A stretch of DNA of 64,000 nt, from positions 41,688 to 105,687 of the IMG/VR virus record IMGVR_UViG_3300009448_000011; one strand, 5' to 3'. Within the stretch, counting starts at the first letter, position 1. Each line of letters opens with the position of its first letter. The DNA is from a virus. Below, piece after piece: positions 23,884-32,885 of this stretch. A model generated the notes under the pieces. It had not been told where the DNA came from. It did not search any database and saw only the letters and a list, made by a program, of their open reading frames with translations. The position numbers and the translations under genes are program-made.

Positions 23884-25173
23884 TCAAAATTGATGTTGAT
23901 CAATAGAAATAACAGCAAGAGTAGAAGAAACTTGTTGTAAATTAGCAGAGCCACTAGAACTCATGCGACCTGTACTAGAACCTATAGAAGAAAAACCGAC
24001 ATGTACGTTATTAGTAGTACTATTAATAATAGAGTTATACTTCAAACATTCAGACCAAAGTTTACTATATTTTTTATAACGTAACAAATTTTTAATTAAA
24101 TTAATATGACTATATTTAGAAATCAAATAATTCTCATCAAATAAAGGTTCTTTTTCTTCATCAAGGGCTTCTTGTTTTAGTAGATCAAGATATAATTTTA
24201 TTTCATCTGCTTGCAAGCTAGATAAAGAAGCGCCGCCTAATTTAGTCAAATAATCATTAATAAAAGAAACTAAGCCCTTATTATTATTAAGTAAAGTTTT
24301 GACTTTATCAGGAATAACATACTTAAGTTCCCAATGACCTTGAGCATTAAGATCAGTATCAGTATAGATAGTAAAACCTAATTCATGTACTAAATAAGAT
24401 CTATGAAGATTAGTTTGTTCTTCGGCATAAGAAGTAATCTTAGCTAATAGAGAAGTATCGAGACACATGCCGTAATATTCCATTTTTGCACAAATAACAG
24501 TAGCTTGCTGATCTGATTCGTATGCAAATTGTTGATGAAGAAGATCAAGTTGAGTTTTAAATAAATAATAACCTTCAATTAATATAGAATTAATAGAAGA
24601 AAGTTTAGGAGCGCCAACATCTAAAGCGGCATAACCTAATTGGCTAGTAGTTAAAGGTCGTTCACCCCAAGAACTAGTAGCTTCACTTTTATCGAGATGG
24701 ATATCAAAATAATCCCTTGCTAAATCTTTAAGACCATGGCCTCTAAATATAGAAGCTTTCATTCCTGTAGTAATGGCCAAACTTTTCATTAAAGTCAAAG
24801 AACAAACAGTATTAACGGGCCAGGATTTAAACTCGTTATAAAATTGTTTTAAATCAAATTGACTATAGTGAAGTATTTTTAATATATTTTCATTAAGCAA
24901 TACTTTTGTATTAAATAAAGATTTAGCAGAAGAACTCAATAATATAAAATCTAAAATATAAGGAATAGAATGATTTATACTATTTAATTGAACTAAAGAT
25001 ATTTTAGAACTATGAGGATCCAAAGCACTAGGATTTACTTTAGATAAATCAATCATAGTTTCAGTATCCAGTGCAATTTCCTTACTTTCTACACAAAAAT
25101 CAATTATTGCCTCTATATCTTTATCTTCTGTTACATAATAAATATCAATTTCCGCTGTTTCTATTAATTTCAT
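23884..25173 (-). CDS. Family A DNA polymerase, N-terminal polypeptide (exonuclease and thumb)
   Basis: 429 aa. 3'-5' exonuclease motifs: ALDTET (I), ILHYSQFDLKQFY (II) and GYAALDVGAPKL (III). The thumb follows, then the start of the palm with IGSSTGRMSSSGSANLQQV, the conserved template-binding stretch before motif A. It then departs from the family (SSTLAVISIDQHQF) and stops. With the 317-residue C-terminal product, the total is 746 residues, close to one-piece T7-type polymerases (about 700). The enzyme therefore seems to be split between the NLQ and motif A blocks. Confidence 0.88.
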   Translation of the reverse strand: MKLIETAEIDIYYVTEDKDIEAIIDFCVESKEIALDTETMIDLSKVNPSALDPHSSKISLVQLNSINHSIPYILDFILLSSSAKSLFNTKVLLNENILKILHYSQFDLKQFYNEFKSWPVNTVCSLTLMKSLAITTGMKASIFRGHGLKDLARDYFDIHLDKSEATSSWGERPLTTSQLGYAALDVGAPKLSSINSILIEGYYLFKTQLDLLHQQFAYESDQQATVICAKMEYYGMCLDTSLLAKITSYAEEQTNLHRSYLVHELGFTIYTDTDLNAQGHWELKYVIPDKVKTLLNNNKGLVSFINDYLTKLGGASLSSLQADEIKLYLDLLKQEALDEEKEPLFDENYLISKYSHINLIKNLLRYKKYSKLWSECLKYNSIINSTTNNVHVGFSSIGSSTGRMSSSGSANLQQVSSTLAVISIDQHQF

Positions 25174-25235
25174 ATTAAAAAAAATATATAATTCTAATTA
25201 AATATTTAATTAGAGTATATAATATAGAATTAGGA

Positions 25236-25679
25236 TTAAGAAGACAAAGTAGAAATATCTTGTTTCAAAGATTCTATTTCAGAAGAAACAGCTAAAGAAT
25301 TAAAATCAAATTCAACAGAAGAAGAAAGGTCAGGATTAGGGGAAGAATCTTGTTGAAGTTGTTGAGAGACATAAGAATCTGCATCAAAAACAGAAAAGCC
25401 AGAAGATTGATCTAGAGAATTGGGGGCAACTCTAGGAATAGAGGGGGCCTCAGTAGAAATAGTGACTTGATTTTTGTCAGTATAACGAGGTTGAAAAGGA
25501 GAATCATTAGAGGAAGAAAGAGAAGAGTTGCGAGAATATAAAGAAGATGTAGAGCTTTTAACTGCTTCTGCGGCGGTATTTAAGATACAATCAATTTGAT
25601 ATGTTTTCTCTATTAATTCTTTCCGAGCAGCAACTAATTCTGAAACAGACATAGTTTTATAAGATTTCTTTTTTATCAT
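25236..25679 (-). CDS. Ser-rich hypothetical protein
   Basis: 147 aa. The N-terminal 40 residues look helical (SVSELVAARKELIEKTYQIDCIL); the rest is low-complexity Ser, Asp and Gln, ending in a short helix. Likely partly disordered. It sits 5 nt past the recA-like gene stop, so it may be a DNA-metabolism accessory factor; no family recognised. Confidence 0.55.
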   Translation of the reverse strand: MIKKKSYKTMSVSELVAARKELIEKTYQIDCILNTAAEAVKSSTSSLYSRNSSLSSSNDSPFQPRYTDKNQVTISTEAPSIPRVAPNSLDQSSGFSVFDADSYVSQQLQQDSSPNPDLSSSVEFDFNSLAVSSEIESLKQDISTLSS

Positions 25680-25684
25680 AGGAT

Positions 25685-26779
25685 TTAAGAAAGATTTAGA
25701 ATAGAATTTAATTGAAGTTGGAGATCGAGATAAGAGTCGGGATGTTCCAAATAATAGTCGTAAACTTTTTGAAGACCTGCGACTTTTTTATCTAAATGAG
25801 GAACATAGAACCAAGCACCGTGTTGTTGAATAATATTTGCATCAAGAGATAAATTAACGGTATCAGCAAAAACATCAACACCTGCTATTATAGTATCATT
25901 TCGTTTAATAGGAAAAATAAAAGGAATTTCCACTTTTTTAAAGGGGGTAGAGGTTTTATTTTTAACAGCTTGAATAGAAACAATTTGACCTATTTTTTCT
26001 TTAGCGTCTTCAAGCCAACTAACACGATTTAAATCTAATCTAACAGAACAATAATAGTGAACAGCTCTACCTCCACAAGTAGTAGATTTAGAACCATAAC
26101 CAAGAAGATTCTGACCACGTTCTTGATTAAGTAAGATAATAGAAATATTACGTTCAGCAGCAAGAGTAACTAATTGTTTAAGAGCATTACTCATTAAGCG
26201 TGCTAAAGAACCAATCATAGTAGTACCCATTTCTTTTTTTTCATCTAGATCGCCACTAGGAACAAGAGCTGCTACAGAATCAAGAACAATTAAATTTAGT
26301 ACAGGATTACCAGCACTATCTTGTAATTTTATACCTGTTCGTATAGCCTCTAGAGCTTCTTCTGCAGAATTAGGTGCAAAGGTACAAAGTTTATCTAAAT
26401 TAACGCCACAATATATCATAAAGTCAGGATCTATAGCATGTTCAGCATCGACCCACATACAAAGTTTGTTTTGTTTTTGATAACTAGAAACAATATGGGA
26501 AGCCAAAGTACTTTTACCAACACTAGTATCTCCAAAAATCTCTATAATTCTGCCTACGGGGAGACCGCCGCCCAAAACGTTATTTAAACTTAAACAATCT
26601 AATTTAACTCTACCGACGCTTTCAAATTTATTTTTATTACGAAATCCAGCATATTGAGTACCAAACTTTTTACTAAGAGTTTTATCAAATAATTCTAAAG
26701 ATTCAAAGTCAGTTTCAGGTAGATCAGTTTCAAGTAGATCAGTTTCAAGTAGATCAGTTTCAGGTAGATTTTTTTTCAT
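25685..26779 (-). CDS. RecA/UvsX-like recombinase
   Basis: 364 aa. Walker A FGDTSVGKST, MWVDAEHAIDPDF, Walker B NLIVLDSVAALVP and the L1/L2 region around GTTMIGSLARLMSNALKQL and LLNQERGQNLLGYG identify the RecA core. It would drive strand exchange for recombination-dependent replication. The N-terminus carries a four-fold 15-bp repeat giving ETDLLETDL-type repeats, probably a flexible leader. It overlaps the resolvase-like gene by 20 nt. Confidence 0.92.
   Translation of the reverse strand: MKKNLPETDLLETDLLETDLPETDFESLELFDKTLSKKFGTQYAGFRNKNKFESVGRVKLDCLSLNNVLGGGLPVGRIIEIFGDTSVGKSTLASHIVSSYQKQNKLCMWVDAEHAIDPDFMIYCGVNLDKLCTFAPNSAEEALEAIRTGIKLQDSAGNPVLNLIVLDSVAALVPSGDLDEKKEMGTTMIGSLARLMSNALKQLVTLAAERNISIILLNQERGQNLLGYGSKSTTCGGRAVHYYCSVRLDLNRVSWLEDAKEKIGQIVSIQAVKNKTSTPFKKVEIPFIFPIKRNDTIIAGVDVFADTVNLSLDANIIQQHGAWFYVPHLDKKVAGLQKVYDYYLEHPDSYLDLQLQLNSILNLS
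26709..26768. repeat. 15-bp tandem repeat at the start of recA-like gene
   Basis: About four 15-bp units (AGATCAGTTTCAAGT type), in frame, encoding Glu-Thr-Asp-Leu/Pro repeats. Confidence 0.85.
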
Positions 26780-27542
26780 CTTTAAAATTAGTAATAGAGT
26801 TATATAAATAAATTAATTCAAAAAAAGTAGATTCAGACATACCAACATAGGAACCGACTTTATTTGTATATATATAGCAAAAATTACTACCAAAACTATT
26901 ATCAAAAGACTGAGTAGTAATTTTGGGCAATTCTTGTAGAGCAAAAAGGTAAGAAGAAGAAGGAGAAGAAGAAGTTAAAGTAAATAGAAATTTATAGATG
27001 CCCTGAGAAAAAGATTGAAAATGGTGTATAAGTAATAAAGGAAAAGTAGTTAAAAAAGTAGTCCAAATAGTAATAAAAGTTTTATAATCTAAATAAAAAT
27101 AAGAGTTATGAGTAAGGACTAAATGAATAATAATAAGTTTAATATTCTGAGAATAAGATTCTTTGTATTCTTTTAAAGAAGGTAAAAAAGAAGAAGTAGA
27201 TTTAAATCTACATTTAATTTCCACTTTAAGTTTACCTATATTGGATAAATAGAGAGAAGCATCGCCATCGCCATTAATAGAACCACTACCTCTAGTAGGA
27301 TTAAAAAAAGGTAAATTTTTTATAACAACTAATTCTTTAGTCTTACCCAATTTACTATAAGAGACTGCTTTAGATTTTTGAACAATATTTGCGGGATGTT
27401 TATTAATATCTTTATTAATAGGAGAATATAGTAAATACTTACTTTTTAAATTAGCTTTACATTCATGACATCTAGTTTCATAGTTTTTACAATTCAAAAA
27501 ATATTCAGCGGGACAGTTCTTTAATATAATTTCTTCTAACAT
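26760..27542 (-). CDS. PD-(D/E)XK nuclease/resolvase-like protein
   Basis: 260 aa. An N-terminal Cys cluster (NCPAEYFLNC, ETRCHECK) could bind zinc. GSGSINGDGDASLYLSNIGKLKVEIKCRF gives a Gly-Asp-Ala-Asp...Glu-X-Lys pattern typical of PD-(D/E)XK nucleases such as Holliday-junction resolvases and VRR-type enzymes. The C-terminal half is unassigned. Adjacency to the recombinase supports a recombination role. Confidence 0.55.
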   Translation of the reverse strand: MLEEIILKNCPAEYFLNCKNYETRCHECKANLKSKYLLYSPINKDINKHPANIVQKSKAVSYSKLGKTKELVVIKNLPFFNPTRGSGSINGDGDASLYLSNIGKLKVEIKCRFKSTSSFLPSLKEYKESYSQNIKLIIIHLVLTHNSYFYLDYKTFITIWTTFLTTFPLLLIHHFQSFSQGIYKFLFTLTSSSPSSSYLFALQELPKITTQSFDNSFGSNFCYIYTNKVGSYVGMSESTFFELIYLYNSITNFKDEKKST

Positions 27543-28067
27543 ATGACTACTAATTTAAATTTAAAATATTCTATTACATTTAGTGCAGCCACAAAAGTAA
27601 TAGACAATAATGCTGAATTTTCATCTGAGGATATAGCGCAACAACAATTACAATTCAATAGCAATAGTTTAATTAATTCTGCGGCAAAAAGAATAGAGAT
27701 ACAATTATACCCTACACCTTATTTAACTCCGTCTATACATAGAGTATATGATTTAGATTTAAATTCTTTAAAAATTGGGTTTCTGAGAATGATTTATATT
27801 AAATCAGAAACCCAATTTTTATATTCAACAGCAGACAGTTTAATTAATTTAGGAACTGCACCTAGAGAATTAACACAATGTTATGTAATAGATAAAGGAT
27901 TCATGCCTTCACCTACTATATTCACCCCAGATATTCCTTATGCTAAATTTATTAGATTAATCAATCCTCTTGAAATTAATGGAGGAGGTTCAGGAAATAG
28001 TGAGGCAGATATTCCTATACTAGTTAGTTTATTAATTGTGTCTACGCCTGCTACTCCCCTTATTTAA
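27543..28067 (+). CDS. Hypothetical protein, possibly structural
   Basis: 174 aa on the plus strand. Beta-rich and Thr/Ser/Asn-rich with few charges, like small virion or tail proteins; no family recognised. Its ATG abuts the ATG of the divergent resolvase-like gene (CATATG), so its promoter and ribosome site must lie inside that gene. The 3' end overlaps the convergent neighbour by 4 nt. Confidence 0.6.
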   Translation: MTTNLNLKYSITFSAATKVIDNNAEFSSEDIAQQQLQFNSNSLINSAAKRIEIQLYPTPYLTPSIHRVYDLDLNSLKIGFLRMIYIKSETQFLYSTADSLINLGTAPRELTQCYVIDKGFMPSPTIFTPDIPYAKFIRLINPLEINGGGSGNSEADIPILVSLLIVSTPATPLI

Positions 28068-28354
28068 ATGGTAGGTTTATAAACAACAGGTTCTGCCGCC
28101 TCTTTATCACGTAAACCTACATAAATAAAAGGATTGCCTTTAAAAGAGGTAGATTTAATATATTCTCTATAGCCTGCGGGAACTATAAAACTAACTTCTA
28201 GATTAGTATTAGGTCTCATTTTTTTACCATTTAACTCTTTAAATTCACCACTAATAATAGTCAAAGTTTTATTATTATAGGGATTTTGTAGTTCAGTTCT
28301 AATAATCATATCTTCGTCACCAGGCAAAGAAAAATCAAAATCATCAATATCCAT
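28064..28354 (-). CDS. Hypothetical protein
   Basis: 96 aa with an acidic start (MDIDDFDFSLPGDED) and a beta-rich body (TLTIISGEF, LEVSFIVPAGY). No family recognised. One nt separates it from the upstream gene. Confidence 0.6.
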   Translation of the reverse strand: MDIDDFDFSLPGDEDMIIRTELQNPYNNKTLTIISGEFKELNGKKMRPNTNLEVSFIVPAGYREYIKSTSFKGNPFIYVGLRDKEAAEPVVYKPTI

Positions 28355-28355
28355 A

Positions 28356-28781
28356 TCAACTTCTCCTAATATTATTTAATTCACTAAGTAGTAATTTCAT
28401 AAAAACGGGGTTATTTTTTCTAAAATCATCTGTGTATTCTTCTAAATTAACACAAGCTAAATCTTTAAAATACGCAATATTTTTATTAGTTTGAATTACT
28501 GCAATGTTGCTCCAATCTTTTAAAACAACAGTATTAAAAGCAACATTATATCTTTCTTCATAAGCTAAACGATAATAAGTTTCTGTAGATAAACAAAAAG
28601 CTATTTCTTTTGTTAGTTTATGACAACTAATTTTACGCATAGCTTGTGTTAATGAATATATAGGAATAAGAGAAGGATTTCTTTTACGAGTAAAGAACCC
28701 TTTTTTTATTAACTTTAATAATAACTTTTCTTTGGTATTTTTTATATGTGGCACATTTAGTAGCATAAGAATTAACTTCAC
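28356..28781 (-). CDS. Hypothetical protein, start uncertain
   Basis: Up to 141 aa. The first codons overlap the DHFR end by about 98 nt, which is unusually long, so the real start may be the ATG at 28640 (94 aa). The body (LAYEERYNVAFNTVVLKDWSNIAVIQT) resembles no family I know. Confidence 0.5.
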   Translation of the reverse strand: MKLILMLLNVPHIKNTKEKLLLKLIKKGFFTRKRNPSLIPIYSLTQAMRKISCHKLTKEIAFCLSTETYYRLAYEERYNVAFNTVVLKDWSNIAVIQTNKNIAYFKDLACVNLEEYTDDFRKNNPVFMKLLLSELNNIRRS

Positions 28782-29238
28782 TAAAAAGGTTATTTATACT
28801 AGCAGGATACTCATCTAACTTAACAATATCTCCTTCTATTTTAATAACTTCTTCTTTATTAATAATAGTTAAATATAATTCATCCCATATATTTAATGTT
28901 TGTTTATATATCGAACCTCCTCCTATAATAAAAATATCTTTAGTAGGATATTTTAATTGGGCGCTTTCTATTGCATAAAAAATATCTGTAAAAACACAAG
29001 CATGAGTATTTTCTATTAAATTAAAAGTTCCAGTTTTACTTATTACATAATTTATTCTATTAGGTAAGCACTTTTTACCCAAACTTTCCCAAGTATTTCG
29101 ACCCATGATTACGACATTATTAGTAGTAAGCTGTTTAAAATGTTTTAAATCTTCAGAAACATTCCAAGGAATAGAGTTATTACAACCAATAATTCCATCT
29201 TCATTTATAGCAACAATTGCAATAATTTTAGTACTCAT
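28684..29238 (-). CDS. folA: Dihydrofolate reductase
   Basis: 184 aa. IAIVAINEDGIIGCNNSIPWNVSEDLKHFK is the substrate/NADPH-binding start of DHFR; VVIMGRNTWESLG and IFIIGGGSIYKQTL are the two further NADPH motifs. It regenerates tetrahydrofolate consumed by the thymidylate synthase encoded at 29.6-30.5 kb, so the pair supplies dTMP. Slightly longer than bacterial DHFR because of a basic C-terminal tail. Confidence 0.93.
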   Translation of the reverse strand: MSTKIIAIVAINEDGIIGCNNSIPWNVSEDLKHFKQLTTNNVVIMGRNTWESLGKKCLPNRINYVISKTGTFNLIENTHACVFTDIFYAIESAQLKYPTKDIFIIGGGSIYKQTLNIWDELYLTIINKEEVIKIEGDIVKLDEYPASINNLFSEVNSYATKCATYKKYQRKVIIKVNKKRVLYS

Positions 29239-29246
29239 CCTAATTC

Positions 29247-29402
29247 TTAATAATAGTTAAACTCATGTGTTTCCTCATTAAATACCAGTAAATTACCCTT
29301 ATATTTTTTTAAAGATTGTCGTACAGGGGTATATTCTTTTGTATTTTTTGTTTTTAATTTGGCAATTGCCAGACGTAAACTAGTCATTAAATCATCAGAC
29401 AT
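29247..29402 (-). CDS. Small hypothetical protein
   Basis: 51 codons starting MSDDLMTSLRLAIAKLKTK, basic and helical, between DHFR and thyA on the same strand. Its stop is 8 nt from the DHFR start. No family recognised, but spacing and codon use fit a real gene. Confidence 0.5.
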   Translation of the reverse strand: MSDDLMTSLRLAIAKLKTKNTKEYTPVRQSLKKYKGNLLVFNEETHEFNYY

Positions 29403-29444
29403 AATATTAATTCCTTATTTTTAAAAATTGATATTATATTCCGT

Positions 29445-29630
29445 TCAGTCTTTCCTCAAAATAACAGGAAGATTGTTATGAACAAAAGGAATATAATAAT
29501 TTTGTTTATTGTGTATTTTGTACAAAGCAACATCATAAAAGTGGATATGTTTATGTACTACCCAAACACCCCACAAATTTTCCAATTCAATCTCATCCGT
29601 AAGTCTAAATGTATCATTAATATCTATCAT
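29445..29630 (-). CDS. Small hypothetical protein
   Basis: 61 aa (IELENLWGVWVVHKHIHFYDVALYKI), 5 nt downstream of the thyA stop. Beta-rich pattern; resembles small SH3-like or modulator proteins only in general shape. Function unknown. Confidence 0.5.
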   Translation of the reverse strand: MIDINDTFRLTDEIELENLWGVWVVHKHIHFYDVALYKIHNKQNYYIPFVHNNLPVILRKD

Positions 29631-29635
29631 AGAAA

Positions 29636-30454
29636 TTAAAGAGCCAAAGGTAATTTAATAATAGGGCCACTTTGATAATTAATTAATTTAAAGTGATCTA
29701 AAGTAAAATCTTGAATATTGTTAACAATATCAATTATTTCGACTTGAGGATTTGAATAAGATTTGCGTTCCATAGATTTAAGGGGCTCGATATGATTATT
29801 ATAAATATGTAAATCATTCATATAATAAGTAAGAGTACCAGGTATTTTATTAGTAAGAATAGACAACATAATAAGTAGAAGGGAATAACTAACCCAATTA
29901 TGTTGTAGTCCACAACCTACGTCATTGGAACGCTGTAAAGTAGACATATGTAGTACATTATTATTATCAACTATTAATTGAGTAGTTAAACCATGACAAA
30001 CATATAAGCTACCTAAGTCAGCGTGGGAAGGATTATAAGTAGTCAATAAAATACGTCTACTAAAAGGGGAGGTTTTAATAGTATGAATAACATTATGTAA
30101 TTGATTAATGCCTTGATGATTAAAATCAGTAAGTTGAGTGCCGTACATAGGACCTATTGTGCCATCGTTTTGAGCAAAATCTTGCCACCACTTATAAGCA
30201 GAACCGCCATAGGATTTTAAATCTGCTATAGAATTACTACCACTAATAAACCAAAGTAATTCTCTTAAAGTATTTTTAAAAGAAGCATGTTTACAAGTAA
30301 TAAGAGGAAAACTTTGCATTAAATTAAACTTAACCATATGGCCAAATATTCGTTTAGTACCGACACCGGTTCTATCGTTATGATCTTCGCCATAAGTTAA
30401 AATCGCGTCAATTATATCAAAATAAGCTTGATCTGCGGGGGTAATTTCATTCAT
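29636..30454 (-). CDS. thyA: Thymidylate synthase (ThyA type)
   Basis: 272 aa, usual length about 264. DRTGVGTKRIFG near the N-terminus, the active-site Cys in SLYVCHGLTTQL, QRSNDVGCGLQHNW for phosphate binding and the C-terminal IKLPLAL close match ThyA. It methylates dUMP to dTMP using methylene-tetrahydrofolate. It forms a module with DHFR, dNMP kinase and dUTPases. Confidence 0.93.
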   Translation of the reverse strand: MNEITPADQAYFDIIDAILTYGEDHNDRTGVGTKRIFGHMVKFNLMQSFPLITCKHASFKNTLRELLWFISGSNSIADLKSYGGSAYKWWQDFAQNDGTIGPMYGTQLTDFNHQGINQLHNVIHTIKTSPFSRRILLTTYNPSHADLGSLYVCHGLTTQLIVDNNNVLHMSTLQRSNDVGCGLQHNWVSYSLLLIMLSILTNKIPGTLTYYMNDLHIYNNHIEPLKSMERKSYSNPQVEIIDIVNNIQDFTLDHFKLINYQSGPIIKLPLAL

Positions 30455-30526
30455 ATATGATTACTAATTACTATATTTTTTTTCTTATTATAATAGGAAC
30501 AACTTAATTACTTATATATATATATT

Positions 30527-31309
30527 ATGTCTAGACGTAAAAAAGCTCAAGCCTTTATTGAACAAGCTCACGCTAATTTTACTAATGAAAATGCAAAGTT
30601 ATATTCAGCGCATTCAAAAATAGAAACTACAACATATATAAGAAGTGTTAATGTTCACCAAAAACAATTTGTTAAATCAATTAAAAACAATATTTTAACG
30701 TTAGGCAGTGCTCCTGCGGGTTGTGGAAAAACCCTATTAGCGTTATTTACAGGAATACAACTAATTAATGATAAAGAATCTCCCATTGAAAAAATCTTAT
30801 ATGTTAGGGCTAACATTGATGATAGAGAAGAAAAAGAGTTAGGGGCGCTACCCGGGGAACTTTTAGATAAAACTAAACATTTAGCTTACCCCATCCTAGA
30901 TAATTTAGAAATGTTTATGAAAAAAGAAGCAGTAGAGAGTGCCTTAACTTCTTCTAAAATAGAAGTACTTCCTTTCCAAATGATGAGAGGTAGAAGTTTT
31001 CATAATACATTTGTAATACTTGACGAAACACAAAACGCAACAAAAAAACAATTAAAAACATTAATGACGAGGTTATGTGAAACATCGAAATTAATAATTA
31101 TTGGAGATCCAAGCCAATGTGATATAGATGCGTTTAAGAATGGATTAATTGATTTAGAATGGCGGTTAAATAAAAAAGCAAATACAAGTATTACAGAAGA
31201 AAACAAATATCAAGCACAAGTTAATTATGGAGTAATACACTTTGATTATGAAGATATACTTAGATCAGAGTTAACCAAATTTGCAATAGATTTATATAAT
31301 ATTAAGTAG
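30527..31309 (+). CDS. phoH: PhoH-like ATPase
   Basis: 260 aa. HQKQFVKSIKNN, Walker A GSAPAGCGKTLLAL, MMRGRSFHNTFVILDETQN (Walker B) and IIGDPSQCD match the PhoH family, common in cyanophages. Role in phage is unsettled (RNA metabolism or phosphate stress). It starts a short plus-strand group and is divergent from thyA; the 72-nt gap must hold promoters for both. Confidence 0.92.
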   Translation: MSRRKKAQAFIEQAHANFTNENAKLYSAHSKIETTTYIRSVNVHQKQFVKSIKNNILTLGSAPAGCGKTLLALFTGIQLINDKESPIEKILYVRANIDDREEKELGALPGELLDKTKHLAYPILDNLEMFMKKEAVESALTSSKIEVLPFQMMRGRSFHNTFVILDETQNATKKQLKTLMTRLCETSKLIIIGDPSQCDIDAFKNGLIDLEWRLNKKANTSITEENKYQAQVNYGVIHFDYEDILRSELTKFAIDLYNIK

Positions 31310-31373
31310 TCAATCCTAGCTAGTGATATACTTAGGGAGTCAATAAATACACTTTTTATAAAAATACAAAATA

Positions 31374-32885
31374 ATGGTAGATCCGTTAAAAATTGCGGTC
31401 AAAGGAAGTCCTTTAACTTGTGATGAATTTGATGAAGCATTAGACATATTACAAAATAGAGCTAACCACGTAGGAACTCAAAGTTGTAATACTATTAATG
31501 ATTTAGATGTATGTTTAATAACTTCTAGTACAGTAATTGCTATTAATACATCTATAAGCCAAACAACAGCAAGAGTAACTAATTTAGAAAATACATTATC
31601 TGCTAGTGGGAGTATTGCTAATGATTTAAATACATTGGAAGCAACATTAACGGCAGATATAAATCAAAATAGAGCGTCTATTACTGCGCTTGAAACAGAA
31701 GTTGATTTATTACAAACTAATGTACAAGGAGTTGAATTTAATTTAGCCAGCCTAACTACGTTAGTTACTAGTAATAAATCTGATTTAGAAATTCAGATAG
31801 ATAATGTTGAAGCAGTTAATGTTACACAAAATGCTCGATTAACCACAGTAGAAAATAGAGCTACTGTATTAAATAGTAATATATTAAGTGAAGCAGCAGC
31901 GAGACAATTAAAAGATAATAGTCTTCAAGCAGAAGTAGATGCAGAAGAAATTAATAGAATTAACGATATATCTACGGTGAATTTAAGTATTGTAGATGAA
32001 ATTACTGCAAGGACTGCAGGAGACGTAAGTTTAAATAATAGTATTACTGCTACAAATCTTGCAATTGACACTAAAATACTTACTGAAAAAAATGCACGTA
32101 TTGCGGCGGATGCAAATTTACAAGTAGAAATTAATAATTTAGCTAGTTCTTTAACTAATGCAATACCTACAGGGACCATATTACCTTATGCAGGTAATTT
32201 TAATACTATACCTAGTGGATATTTATTATGCGCAGGGGCTGCAATTTCTCGTACAACGTATTCTAATCTGTTTAATATTATAAATACTAGATACGGAATA
32301 GGAAATGGAACAACTACGTTTAATATTCCTGATTTAAGAGATAAAACTTTATATGGGGCTTTTGCGGGCAACTTAGATAGTTCGCCCCCAATAATAGGCG
32401 AGAATGTTAAAGCTATTACAGTAGGAAACTTACCACCTCATAGCCATACAGTATCTGCAGGAAATCATAGTCATGAAGTAGATACAGATCATTTCCATGG
32501 ATTATATATACATAATCATACCCATACTAGTGGTAATGTGGGAAGCCATAGTCATAGTTTAAATCCTTATCGTAAAGTAGCTTTGGGCGGAGGAAATAAT
32601 GATGAAGCAGGTGCAGAATTAACTACCATACCTGTTAATGATGGTAGTAGTAATGTTTATCCTAATACTGCTGCTGCGGTTGCTTCAGGACCAGTTATTA
32701 ATGCCTCACCTGTACAAATATATCCACCACCTTTCACAGGAATAAATAAAACAGACAATGGAGGAGGAGTTAAGGTAACAAACCTTAATGGAGGATATAC
32801 AACATCTACATCTACAATAGGGAGTAATGTTGATTTTGATGTTAGACAGGCAGGGTTACGTGTAAACTTTATGATTAAAAGCTAA
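31374..32885 (+). CDS. Tail fibre/collar protein
   Basis: 503 aa. Residues about 40-260 form heptad-like coiled coil (many TLEATL, ITALETEV, LQTNVQ repeats), as in trimeric fibres. IPTGTILPYAGNFNTIPSGYLLCAGAAIS...YSNLFNIINTRYGIGNGTTTFNIPDLR is the phage tail collar domain. A His-rich stretch (HSHTVSAGNHSHEVDTDHFHG) follows, typical of fibre tips that bind iron. It is likely a receptor-binding or baseplate fibre. Its stop overlaps the next ATG. Confidence 0.88.
   Translation: MVDPLKIAVKGSPLTCDEFDEALDILQNRANHVGTQSCNTINDLDVCLITSSTVIAINTSISQTTARVTNLENTLSASGSIANDLNTLEATLTADINQNRASITALETEVDLLQTNVQGVEFNLASLTTLVTSNKSDLEIQIDNVEAVNVTQNARLTTVENRATVLNSNILSEAAARQLKDNSLQAEVDAEEINRINDISTVNLSIVDEITARTAGDVSLNNSITATNLAIDTKILTEKNARIAADANLQVEINNLASSLTNAIPTGTILPYAGNFNTIPSGYLLCAGAAISRTTYSNLFNIINTRYGIGNGTTTFNIPDLRDKTLYGAFAGNLDSSPPIIGENVKAITVGNLPPHSHTVSAGNHSHEVDTDHFHGLYIHNHTHTSGNVGSHSHSLNPYRKVALGGGNNDEAGAELTTIPVNDGSSNVYPNTAAAVASGPVINASPVQIYPPPFTGINKTDNGGGVKVTNLNGGYTTSTSTIGSNVDFDVRQAGLRVNFMIKS

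Noticed and set aside
23460-23884. A third group I intron between the polymerase halves
   Set aside because: The 420-nt gap is nearly filled by a same-strand DUF4326 gene and shows no P/Q/R/S elements.
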